Below are positions 32,438 through 41,451 of a DNA stretch of 64,000 nt, piece by piece. Below the pieces are notes generated by a model. That model did not search any database and was not told the DNA's origin. It was given only the letters and a program-made list of their open reading frames with translations. A program made the translations under genes and the position numbers. How positions within the stretch are numbered: position 1 is the stretch's first letter; the number at the start of each line of letters is the position of its first letter. The stretch covers positions 1,116,001-1,180,000 of the forward strand of contig JACCLO010000012.1 in NCBI GenBank assembly GCA_029448655.1, written 5' to 3'. This DNA is from Wolfiporia cocos (Eukaryota > Basidiomycota > Agaricomycetes > Polyporales > Phaeolaceae).

Positions 32438-35400
32438 GTACCCCCTCTTCTAGCTGCGTGTCCCCACGCCCAGCAATCACTTTGCACTGATGTTGGTCAA
32501 TATGACATGGGTGGTCATGCTCGTGTTTCTGACAGATGTGTGGATTTGCCATCTGTATGGTATACTGAACGGGGTAGATCCAACCCGGGTTGTTGGGTAT
32601 GGTGGATTCTACGCATTGTCCCACTTGTATTCCATATTGTATTACACGAGTTTGCGGGTTGCAGAACCAGAAGTTCCTGGCGACGAGCTGCTTCGGGTAG
32701 ATGTAGAAGGGTATCTTTGCGTCCTTCAGCAGCGTTAGGTCTACGTCGTCGTGGATGATGAACTCGTTCAGGTGCTGTCTGAGTCCCATGGCAAGAGATT
32801 TCTTTTCGAAGTCTTCCCACTCGGGGTCCCACTCAGTGTGTCTGTTTTTCCACTGGTGGCCCGGAGCGGTGGGTCTTTCTTCGAAGAACTTGGTTACTAG
32901 TTCCTGCCAGGGAGTCAATCCGCGTTTTCTTTCCCATGTTGTTGTCCCGTCAGTCCACTCGACTTCCAGCTCGACTCGCCCTCGGTCTTCTCTGGATGCG
33001 AGGATCCTGAGAGGCCTGCGAGCGTCATTGCTTTCCATCCGTTCGTTGTGGTTCTGAGTGGGGAAAGCCGGAGCGTGGTATGGGAGCAGTAGGACTTCGT
33101 TGAATACAGGGTATATGCCTCGCATGTCTGCGGGCAGGTCCAGTTCGTATGCTCCATGTCCGACCTTCTTTGTGACCTTGTACGGGCCGTACCGTTTCGA
33201 ATCGAGTTTCTTCGTAGGGTTTCCCATGTTAATGTTCCGCCCATCGGCCCAAACCATGTCTCCCTCGTTGTACGTGTGAGGGTTGGTTCGTTTCCGGTCG
33301 TAATATTCTTTCATACGAAGTTTGGCTTTCTCGAGATTTTTCGAAGCGGTTTGGCTGACCTCGTGCATGTGTTCGACCCAATCCTTGGCTGCTCCCACCC
33401 CCTCTTCCAGCTCTGGTGCCTCCACTCCTGTAAATGGGTGGTAGCCGTGAGTAAGGTAAAAGGGGCTGTAGCCCGTGCTACTATGTACATGACACTTGTA
33501 CGCAAATGCTGCTAGCGGGAGTAAGTCCGGCCAGTTGGTATGGGTGTCGTTAATAAATAATCGTAGGTACACCTCCAGTTCCTGGTTCATACGTTCCGTC
33601 TGCCCGTCTGTCTGTGGGTGGAACGCGGTACTGGGGTTTCCCTCGATGCCTAGTCTACGGTATACATCTCTGATAAAGTCTGCTACGAACTGTGGTCCTC
33701 TGTCGCTAAATACTTTCTTTGGTAGTCCATGCTGTGCGTATATTTTATCTACAAATATGTTGGCCCAACCTTCGGCGGTAAGCCTGGTTGTGGTTGGAAC
33801 CGCGATATAGTCCTTGGATTTCATATCTACAACTACAATTATAGCGTCCCGACCCTTGGATACCGGGAGTCCCGTGATCATGTCGACGGAAATGTTCTCC
33901 CAGTTGTGTGTAGGTGTTGGATTCGGGTTCAGTGGTGCGGCTCTCTTCGAGCGGTCTGGCTTGACTCTTTGGCACTTGATACATGCCTTGACGTACTGGC
34001 GGATGTCGTTTCGCATCTTTGGCCACCAGTACGAGCGGTGAATGGCGGTGTATGTGTTTTCTGTGCCGGGGTGTCCTGCCGAGACCGTGTTGTGGAATGA
34101 AGAAATGATTTTTCCGATTAATTCCTCGTCTCTCGGAATGATCAACTTCCCCCTCCTGTAGCGTAAGCCGTCCTCGGCTGTTTCCACTGATCCTTCTACT
34201 ACCTCCTTGTCGTAGAGAGCGGCTTCTGCCTTGACCCTCTTTTTTACCTCCTCGTGGGTGATCCCGTGAGGTAGGGTATAGAATGAGGATCTTAGCCTTT
34301 CTGCGCTATCTTTGGCGAAAAGGTGTTCCTTCAGGACAATCTGTCCCTCGAGGTGATTCTTGTTGTCATCGTGATCGCCTCGTCGGGATAGTCCGTCCGC
34401 CCTTCCGTTGGTCTTCCCGGGGATGTGCACGAGTTGTAGGTCATACTCGGCAAGTTCCGTCATCCACCGGGCTTGTCGCGGATTAATGTTTTGTGGGGTT
34501 TTAAAATACTCTAGGTTCTTATGGTCCATCAATACTTCTACAGGGTGTTTTTCACCCATTACAAAATGTCGCCATTCATCTAGGGCGCGCATTATGGCCA
34601 GTAATTCGCGGTCGTAAATCTCGTAATTCCGCTCTGCCGGTAGTAGCGTCTTTGAGTGATACGCTATGGGTTTCCAGATGCCGTCCTGATTCTGCATGAG
34701 GCAGGCTCCGGTTGCGAAGTCCGAGGAGTCTGCCTCGATGCGGAATGGGTCGTCATCGTTTGGTATCCCTAGTACAGGTGCTGTGACGAAGATGTTTTTT
34801 AACTTGTCGAAGCATTCCTGTTCTGTCACGCCCCATTGCCATTCTCCATCCTTGGTTAGATTGATAAGGGGGCGTGCTACCGTGGAGAACTTAGGGATGA
34901 ATCTCCGGTAGAAGTTTGCAAATCCAATGAAGGATTGCACTTCTTTCTTGTTCCGAGGAGCTGGCCATTCGGCTACTGCAGCTACCTTCGCGGGATTCAT
35001 GCGGATTTCCCCGTGAGAGATTATATGCCCTAAGTATTCTACTTCGGATTTCTCAAACTCGCATTTTTCTGGTTTACAGGTGAGCTTATTTTGACGGAGA
35101 ACCAAAAGAACCTTGCGCAGGATCTCTCTATGTTCTTTCTGATTCTCCGTAAAAATAAGAATGTCGTCTAGATATACAATGACCTTCCCCGTAAGGACTA
35201 GGTCTCTAAACATGTCGTTCATCAAGGTCTGGAACGTGCCTGGTGCATTGCACATTCCGAAGAACATCACTAATGGCTTGTAGAGCCCTCTATTAGTGAT
35301 GAAGGCGGCTTTTTCCTCGTCGCCTTCCTTGATTCGGACGTTGGTGTATCCCCAACGAATGTCCAATTTGGAAAAGTACTTAGCTCGTTTAAGCTTGTTG

Positions 35401-36494
35401 AGCAGCTCCGTAATGAGCGGGAGCGGGTACTTGTTCTTTTTGGTCATCTGGTTCAACTTTCGATAGTCCTGGATAGGTTGCAGTTTCCCATCCTTCTTTT
35501 TGACAAAGAAGAAGGGTGCTCCCCATGGGGACTTCGATGGGCGGATGCGGCCCGTGCGCAGCTGTTCTTCTAGGAAGTCGTCCAGCGCCTCTTGTTCTCT
35601 AGGTGAAAGGGCGTAGATCTTGCCCGCGTATGGTTCCGAATTGGGGAGGAGTTCGATGGCGTGATCCCACGGTCGCCGTTCTGGGAGTGTGTCGAATTCT
35701 TTTTCCTCGAACACGTCTTTGAATTCGTGCAAGTACTCGGGTACGACTTCCTCAAACGTTTTTGCTTCCGTGGTCTTGCCAGTGGCGATGGCGATTTCGG
35801 TTGCCTTCGTCGCGCGGACTCGTTCTGCGATGTCTGCTCTACATTCATCCCTGTTTCGAATCCATGCGTCAGCGAAAATGTAGTAAATATGATCACCGTC
35901 CTCGATCTGCTCGTGTTCGCAGTCACAAGAGAACGTGATCCGTCGCTTCTTCCAGTCGATGGAAGGGTTGTGGTCTTCGAGCCAGTCGAAGCCCAGGAAG
36001 ATGTCCGCGCTGCTAAGTTCCGTAACGTGGAACTTGCGCGTCTCCAAGTGCGTGTCGATCTGCATCTGAAGCTCGACATAGTGCGTCATGAGCCCCATGC
36101 TGTTGGTTGATCCGTCGGCGTTGAACAGCTTGATAGGGCGGTCCAATGGGATCTGCTCGAGTCGGTGTTCCTCCACGTAGGACTTACTGATCACCGATCC
36201 GGTAGAACCAGAATCGATGAGAGCCTTTGTGAAGAGGGCACGTCCGTCGGGGCGGTGGAGAGTGATCGGTACTTCGATCTGCTTTCCCCGTTTTCCCGTC
36301 TGGATGACCACTACACTTCCCCTGAGTTTCTCACCAGTTGAACCGAAACCCTGTGTTCCTCGCGTGGTTTCGCGGATCGACTTGACGATCTTGGTGTTGG
36401 GTGTCATATTGCATTCGAGTATGAACTGGGCGATTCTGTCCCCGTACTCGACCTGATAATCTGTTCCGGTTTGATTATTCAGTATGACTTTTAC
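32400..36494 (-). CDS. Element C pol: end of dUTPase, protease, RT, RNase H, integrase
   Basis: Same frame as gag, following UGA 36495-36497. It first completes the dUTPase (GDRIAQFILE, GFGSTG), then has a protease (LIDSGSTG), RT with YLDD near 35170 and an intact KLQPIQDYRKLN motif (Gln where A and B have UGA), RNase H, integrase with the HHCC site and a full DDE triad (SVDM, FSDRGPQF, QTERMNQE), a GPY/F-type module, and a C-terminal region with a degenerate chromodomain-like piece (VELEVEWTDGTTTWE) and a Cys/His-rich end. The frame ends inside the 3' LTR. Apart from the UGA it appears intact. It should drive reverse transcription and integration if the UGA is bypassed. Confidence 0.94.
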   Translation of the reverse strand, partial: VKVILNNQTGTDYQVEYGDRIAQFILECNMTPNTKIVKSIRETTRGTQGFGSTGEKLRGSVVVIQTGKRGKQIEVPITLHRPDGRALFTKALIDSGSTGSVISKSYVEEHRLEQIPLDRPIKLFNADGSTNSMGLMTHYVELQMQIDTHLETRKFHVTELSSADIFLGFDWLEDHNPSIDWKKRRITFSCDCEHEQIEDGDHIYYIFADAWIRNRDECRADIAERVRATKATEIAIATGKTTEAKTFEEVVPEYLHEFKDVFEEKEFDTLPERRPWDHAIELLPNSEPYAGKIYALSPREQEALDDFLEEQLRTGRIRPSKSPWGAPFFFVKKKDGKLQPIQDYRKLNQMTKKNKYPLPLITELLNKLKRAKYFSKLDIRWGYTNVRIKEGDEEKAAFITNRGLYKPLVMFFGMCNAPGTFQTLMNDMFRDLVLTGKVIVYLDDILIFTENQKEHREILRKVLLVLRQNKLTCKPEKCEFEKSEVEYLGHIISHGEIRMNPAKVAAVAEWPAPRNKKEVQSFIGFANFYRRFIPKFSTVARPLINLTKDGEWQWGVTEQECFDKLKNIFVTAPVLGIPNDDDPFRIEADSSDFATGACLMQNQDGIWKPIAYHSKTLLPAERNYEIYDRELLAIMRALDEWRHFVMGEKHPVEVLMDHKNLEYFKTPQNINPRQARWMTELAEYDLQLVHIPGKTNGRADGLSRRGDHDDNKNHLEGQIVLKEHLFAKDSAERLRSSFYTLPHGITHEEVKKRVKAEAALYDKEVVEGSVETAEDGLRYRRGKLIIPRDEELIGKIISSFHNTVSAGHPGTENTYTAIHRSYWWPKMRNDIRQYVKACIKCQRVKPDRSKRAAPLNPNPTPTHNWENISVDMITGLPVSKGRDAIIVVVDMKSKDYIAVPTTTRLTAEGWANIFVDKIYAQHGLPKKVFSDRGPQFVADFIRDVYRRLGIEGNPSTAFHPQTDGQTERMNQELEVYLRLFINDTHTNWPDLLPLAAFAYKCHVHSSTGYSPFYLTHGYHPFTGVEAPELEEGVGAAKDWVEHMHEVSQTASKNLEKAKLRMKEYYDRKRTNPHTYNEGDMVWADGRNINMGNPTKKLDSKRYGPYKVTKKVGHGAYELDLPADMRGIYPVFNEVLLLPYHAPAFPTQNHNERMESNDARRPLRILASREDRGRVELEVEWTDGTTTWERKRGLTPWQELVTKFFEERPTAPGHQWKNRHTEWDPEWEDFEKKSLAMGLRQHLNEFIIHDDVDLTLLKDAKIPFYIYPKQLVARNFWFCNPQTRVIQYGIQVGQCVESTIPNNPGWIYPVQYTIQMANPHICQKHEHDHPCHIDQHQCKVIAGRGDTQLEEGVLSQADFFRLASD

Positions 36495-39038
36495 TCAGCC
36501 GGTGTAGTCTTCGTCTACTACACCGCCTTCCACGTCGACTCCCTTAAGGGCGAGTCCTGATCGTGGCGCGATACGTCCGTATACACCGGCTGGCATCCTG
36601 ATCTTGATGCCAGTATCTACGGTGATACGTTTCCCATTAGGAACAACGACCTCCTCCGCGGAGTAGAGGTCGTACCCGGCGGCACCTTCGCTTTTGCGCT
36701 CAGGTGGGATTGCCTGCAGGTGGTCTAGATAGATGTCGAGCGTGACGGTCCTTTTCTTGACACGTCTACGCCGCATTTTCTTTTCTGTTTTCTTAGTGGC
36801 ACCTGAGGCGTCTGCCATTTCCACATCAGGTGTCACTACCGGATCCACATCCATCGGAACATATGTTACATTAACAGAGGAGGAATTAAGCACGGTATTT
36901 GCCTCCTGCCACGCTCCAGTGGGAGGCGCCTCCAAGGCTGTTACAAACGAGTCGTCGGAGCATGTTGAAGCTCCGTCGTCGTCATCTATGTCCGTTTCTA
37001 CAGATGCGAGAGGTACAGATACTAGTTCTAATATCGGGGCCCCGGTCTCTAGCCCATATAGTCCATCCACCGGTTCGTCGTTCTCCGTGGCAGCCGAGTC
37101 ATTTTTTTGGGAGTTTACTGGTTCTTCCACTTCCAATACTGAAAAACGATCCGAGGGGGAGGGACTTACCTGAGTGGGTGTGAACCCGGCTTCCTTCGCG
37201 GCGTCAGGGTTCTCCTTGGCCCAGGCGGCCACCATTCGGACAAAGTCCTCCTGGGGGATCTCGCCAAGGACTTTCGGAGCGTCGTTCCCTTCGATAGCCT
37301 GCCGGGTTCGCTGCGTTCCGGATCCACTGGCGGTGGGGGTGGTGTTGGTCTTGGACCGCCAGTTCGGCTGGTGCCAGGATGTCTTGGTGCATCCCTTGCC
37401 AGGTGCCTCGGCCTGCATCTTGCTGCAAGAGTGGCACTTTCTCTTGAGCAAGTTTGCCCTTTCTTCTGATGTTGGCTCCGCTCGGGGAGCGCGCTCGGGC
37501 TTAGCACGCTCCTTGCCCTTGTCCGTGGTACCCTTGGTGCTGCGCAACTTCTCCTCGTCCCGGAGTCGACGCATCGCGTTGTCGGTCCGGAGGATGGCCT
37601 GTTTCCAGGATTCGTAATCCTCCGGGATCTGGATGTTGTACCCACGCTGCGATTTGTCGTTGACGGTGGCGGCGACGAAAGCTTGGTGAACCGAGGAATA
37701 AATTTCTTTGGGGATTGCCCTGGTGGCCCAGCTGTGGACCACCTGGTTTTCCCTGTCATACTTGGCTTCTCCCAGGAGCCGTTCTAGCTCCTGGAAGTAT
37801 TCCTCGCCTTTACCGAGCGTCATGGTGAGTCGCTCTGCTGCTACTGCCGCCTTCTTCTCCAGGTCTGGGTCGTCGAACTTTTGGTGTAGCTCCCAGACGA
37901 ACCGTTGCCAGCTGACCCTCCATTGTCCACCTAGGTAGTGTTCCCTAGTGAACGCCGTTACCCATGAGTCAACCTTGGGACCGCGGATCAGCGAGATCGC
38001 CGCGCCCACCTTCTTCGAGTCGGTGAAGAGGATGGGGGCGTTGTCGTCGATGTACAGCTGGAGCCGCATATACCAGTCCGTGAATCCGACGCCGGTGAAG
38101 GCTTCCGGTTCCCTGACCTTGGACTTATACCGGGGGTCTGGCCTTGGCTCGGGCAGCATGGAGTACGCGTCCCATTGCGACGATGCCGGTTTCATGGGCC
38201 TCCACATAGACGCACGAGTTCCCTGAGGAGGCGCGGCTCCCCAGGTGTTCACAGGCGCGTTCTGTGTTGGCAGGGGGTTACCGAACATGTTGTGCGTGGG
38301 TCTAGGACGGACTGCCTGGGCAAAGTTGTCGGGGCGAGCGGGGGCCGGAGCCGTAAGTACCGGAGGGGTGTAGCCGGGCAGGAACGGGTTTGTCTGCCGG
38401 GAGTTGCTGCGGGTAGGAGGTGTTGGGAGGGGCCGGGATCCACGTGGTGTTCGCTGGGGAGAGTGCATATGCACCGATCGAACCCAGTTTTCCACCGGAC
38501 GGAACCTGCTTTCAGCCTGCGAGACGGGGGTTCTGACGGGGGGTGGTGCCGGGCTGTGTAGTGAAGCCGCATCTCCGGCTTGGAGAGCGTCCGCCTGCAA
38601 CTGTTGGGCCTCCCGTAGGAATCGGGCTCCCATCTCCTGCGACCATGTTCCTACCGCTACCATTGCCTGCGCGACCTGTTGGCAGCGCGCACCGAAGTCT
38701 GCCGAAGTGGGGTTGGGCGGGAATGCCCATTGGAGAGCCAGTGGGGAGTCGATGTGACCCAGCTGGCTTCCACCCCGAACCGTTGCGGATTGGTTCTGTG
38801 CAAGGGCGAATGCTTGGTCGTAGAACTCCGGTGGCGGTACCTGGTTCGGGGCGAAGGTTCGAACGGAGGGGAGGTAGCTATGTCCTGCTACCGTGCCTTC
38901 TTCCACGGGGGCCGATTCTACGGGATGCGGGGCATGCATACTGTCTTGTACTGACATGCGCCCGAAGTCCTCGAAGAAGGCGTCGGCCAAGGGGTCGGGG
39001 GTGTGTAGCGAGAATGCCGGGGTGTGTTGGCCGGACAT
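36495..39038 (-). CDS. Element C Gag and dUTPase N-terminal part
   Basis: Starts at Met 39038 (MSGQHTPAFSLH) and runs 847 residues to UGA. It has a Pro/Gln-rich N-terminus, a capsid-like central domain (about 38100-37550), and a zinc finger CX2CX11CX5H (about 37445-37380) like that of element A and unlike the usual retroviral knuckle. An acidic region, a basic KKMRRRRVKKR patch and dUTPase motifs I-III (AAGYDLYSAEE, GRIAPRSG, GVVDEDYTG) follow. The UGA falls right after DYTG, where element A has Arg (CGA), cutting the dUTPase in two. A 770-base leader separates gag from the 5' LTR. Confidence 0.92.
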   Translation of the reverse strand: MSGQHTPAFSLHTPDPLADAFFEDFGRMSVQDSMHAPHPVESAPVEEGTVAGHSYLPSVRTFAPNQVPPPEFYDQAFALAQNQSATVRGGSQLGHIDSPLALQWAFPPNPTSADFGARCQQVAQAMVAVGTWSQEMGARFLREAQQLQADALQAGDAASLHSPAPPPVRTPVSQAESRFRPVENWVRSVHMHSPQRTPRGSRPLPTPPTRSNSRQTNPFLPGYTPPVLTAPAPARPDNFAQAVRPRPTHNMFGNPLPTQNAPVNTWGAAPPQGTRASMWRPMKPASSQWDAYSMLPEPRPDPRYKSKVREPEAFTGVGFTDWYMRLQLYIDDNAPILFTDSKKVGAAISLIRGPKVDSWVTAFTREHYLGGQWRVSWQRFVWELHQKFDDPDLEKKAAVAAERLTMTLGKGEEYFQELERLLGEAKYDRENQVVHSWATRAIPKEIYSSVHQAFVAATVNDKSQRGYNIQIPEDYESWKQAILRTDNAMRRLRDEEKLRSTKGTTDKGKERAKPERAPRAEPTSEERANLLKRKCHSCSKMQAEAPGKGCTKTSWHQPNWRSKTNTTPTASGSGTQRTRQAIEGNDAPKVLGEIPQEDFVRMVAAWAKENPDAAKEAGFTPTQVSPSPSDRFSVLEVEEPVNSQKNDSAATENDEPVDGLYGLETGAPILELVSVPLASVETDIDDDDGASTCSDDSFVTALEAPPTGAWQEANTVLNSSSVNVTYVPMDVDPVVTPDVEMADASGATKKTEKKMRRRRVKKRTVTLDIYLDHLQAIPPERKSEGAAGYDLYSAEEVVVPNGKRITVDTGIKIRMPAGVYGRIAPRSGLALKGVDVEGGVVDEDYTG

Positions 39039-39808
39039 TGCGTATTGTAACGAAAGTGTGTAGTATTAAAGATGTAGTCGCGATCGAGACCGCTACCTGC
39101 CCACTGTGGCGCCTCCGAAGAGCTATCGGGGTGGTAACTAAAAAGTCTCAATCCACTACAAACTGCGTCCACCTCTTTTCGGAGGTGTGCCAAGAAACGC
39201 TAAGGGGTTTTCTTCCCAAAGCCGGCTAGAAAACGCAGCCTCCGAAACCTCGTCCAGCCCCGAAGCTAATTCGGGATACCGGGGGCACGGGAACTATCCG
39301 CCTATGTGATGGGGCGTGTAAAAGTCTACCGTAGGGAGGCAAGTGCCGGTACAGTATTAGGCGATTTCCTGCCTCTTCAGCCGCGGGTTACGTGCTGGGT
39401 TGTATAGTATCGGGGGAGCGGTAATGCTCGTATCTTCGGGGCAGTAGGCCCGTAAATAGACGACCAGTGCCTCTGTACACTGCCATAGGGCCCCTTAACG
39501 CCTTTGATTATTACGCGTCGGGTGCACAGTTACTGTGGTGGGGTTTTAACCCAAGACCTTTACAACCGCGTTGCACGGTGTTGGTCCAGTAGCTTAGAAG
39601 CAACGGTAGGAGAGGTCCCCTACACGCTGTTCGCAAGTGCTTTCCCCCAGAACTCTAATCCCTTAACCCTGGGATGTGGCGGGTATGAAAACCGATCACG
39701 TGCTCGGAGAACCGAAGTTCAACAAGAGCGAAAGAAGGGTGCACTTTGCCCCTAGTGCGCCGGGGTTGCTTAGGGTAAGACCACTAAGTGGGGGGGAGAC
39801 TCGTCTTA

Positions 39809-40181
39809 TGACACAAGCAACACTTCAAGCAACTACTCAGGGGATTGTTACTCGCGTTTCAGCGCAATCCTAGTCTGAGGCTACTCAAGGCGTATAAGGC
39901 CAAGACGAGTCTGGGGTGCTACCCTGCTTGTCGGCCAGTATATATGCTGTTCTACTGTTTGTACACTGTTTGGCTACTGTACAGTTATTACGTAAGCTGA
40001 GAGTCCGATATTATGGTAAACCCTATAATGGGTGTAAGTACACGGCACAGAGTGTCCGGGGGGCTGGTAACACGTGATAGGGTGTTCGGGGTCTTGCACG
40101 TGACTGCTTAGGCGCGCGCTTAGATAAGATAAGGGTTTAGGCTCTAGTCACTAGCTAGGCGAAAGAAATCGGCTTGTGACA
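39809..40181 (-). repeat. 5' LTR of element C
   Basis: 373 bp, identical by eye to the 3' LTR, followed by the target copy ACTTC and then eIF4G-like coding sequence. The first internal bases (39808 leftward) should hold the primer-binding site. Confidence 0.98.
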
Positions 40182-41451
40182 ACTTCTCCTTCACGGCCTG
40201 CGCACGATATGAATGAGCAATGACCAGTAGACGTGTCATCGAAGATAGCACCCACAGCCTCATGCATAGCGGCGATCGTCGTCAAGGCAGCCAAGGCCTT
40301 ACGTGGAACCCACTGACGATCGCGCAGCTCGATGACGCCCTGAATGCATGTCCTAGGCGCATATCGACATTCGTAACACTGGCATAAACGCACCTGCAGC
40401 ATGAATTGCATACGATAGTTGACATTCGGATTTCTGCACAACCCTTTCATGCGCGAGAAATAGATATCCACGTGCGCACGAGCCTTCGGCGTGTCGAGCA
40501 GCTTGCCGACTGTGGTCATCAGTTTGCACAAGCTCTCGATCTCCTCATCCTCGGGGTTATCGACGTTGCTGATCAACTTCTTGATGCACTCGTGCATAAT
40601 GCGCTCTGTGAGCATCTGGAGCTTGAACAGCTCGCCGATGAATTTGATCAGAGCAAGGCCCCGTCGCCTTGCCTTCTGCGCAGCGTAAGGCTCGTCCCAG
40701 TACATGTCAGAGTTCTGGCTCCCCTTCGTGGCGGCTTTCGCAGCCTCGTCCTCGATGGCCTTCGTCGCGGCAGAAATAGCATCCGTCTCCTTAGCCACCC
40801 AGCCATGCTCGAAGTCCTCCTGACACCGGTTGAGGAGGTACTTGCGGAAGAGCTGTCCACCGACGATGGGCCTGCCTTCGGCATTCTTGATGCTGTCATC
40901 CTGGATTTTGGAACTGATCTGCTCCATCATCTTGCGACACAGACGCGCATATATCTCAGACCAGGTAGCATCATTGGTGACCTGCTTGAGTACGAGACGA
41001 ATGACTTGAATGAGCGTGCGCGCGTCCTTCTCCTTCTTTGACTTGTTCGCCCAGGTAATGATCTGGCCCGAGATCGAGTCGAAGCTCTTCATGGTGAGCT
41101 TGTTGAGTAGCGCCCTGACCTTCCTGTCGACAATCCCCGGCGACTCAGTGTCAACCTGCTGAGGCTTTCGACCAACGGAGGTGGGCTTCCAGCGACTCTT
41201 GGAAATCTCGAGCGGTTCCGCATACACGGCACTTGATTGTGGCACGGCAGACTCAGATGGGCTAACAATCGCCCTGTCAACATCGCGTTTGCTGCGGGCA
41301 CGCTTGTTGCTCGTTGCAGTCTGGTGAATAGAGATATGTCAGCAGGGAAACCAGACATCAACGCAGAACGCGTTGGCATTACCATGTCGAGCTGAGCCCC
41401 GCTCAATTCCGCGGTGCCCGATTGATCACAAATGACAGGAGAATCACCCAT

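Larger units (their letters stand above)
32065..40181 (-). mobile_element. Full-length Ty3/Gypsy retrotransposon C inserted in the eIF4G-like gene
   Basis: 8,117-bp element with two 373-bp LTRs that I read as identical, and the 5-bp target duplication ACTTC (32060-32064 and 40182-40186). A purine tract (AGAAGAGGGGG, minus strand) adjoins the 3' LTR at 32438-32455. Gag, dUTPase, protease, RT, RNase H and integrase lie in a single frame, broken only by UGA at 36495-36497. Identical LTRs mean a very recent insertion. It is closely related to the decayed element A. Confidence 0.97.
31179..41451 (-). pseudogene. eIF4G: eIF4G-like gene (MIF4G + MA3) split by element C
   Basis: Exons (minus strand) 41451-41383, 41320-40394, 40339-40256, and 40197-40182 joined, without the insertion, to 32059-31179. 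Introns are 62, 54 and 58 nt. With element C and one target copy removed, the frame is continuous for about 658 residues. Exon 2 encodes the MIF4G HEAT domain (VRALLNKLTMKSFD...MQFMLQ), which in eIF4G binds eIF4A and eIF3. The last exon encodes the conserved TLNMSRGGSRRG linker and the MA3 domain. The N-terminal PABP- and eIF4E-binding half of ordinary eIF4G is absent; a short MGDSPVICDQSG exon stands in its place, giving a DAP5-like short form. The C-terminus ends at UGA 31179-31181, where the conserved RIASKA motif suggests CGA, so the last helix may be lost. As it stands, the gene is inactivated. Confidence 0.88.

Noticed and set aside
1154..36497. Reassigned UGA codon in the host
   Set aside because: Host genes in the window (F-box, integrase-core, BTB and membrane protein) end at or avoid UGA in the normal way, so the nuclear code is standard.
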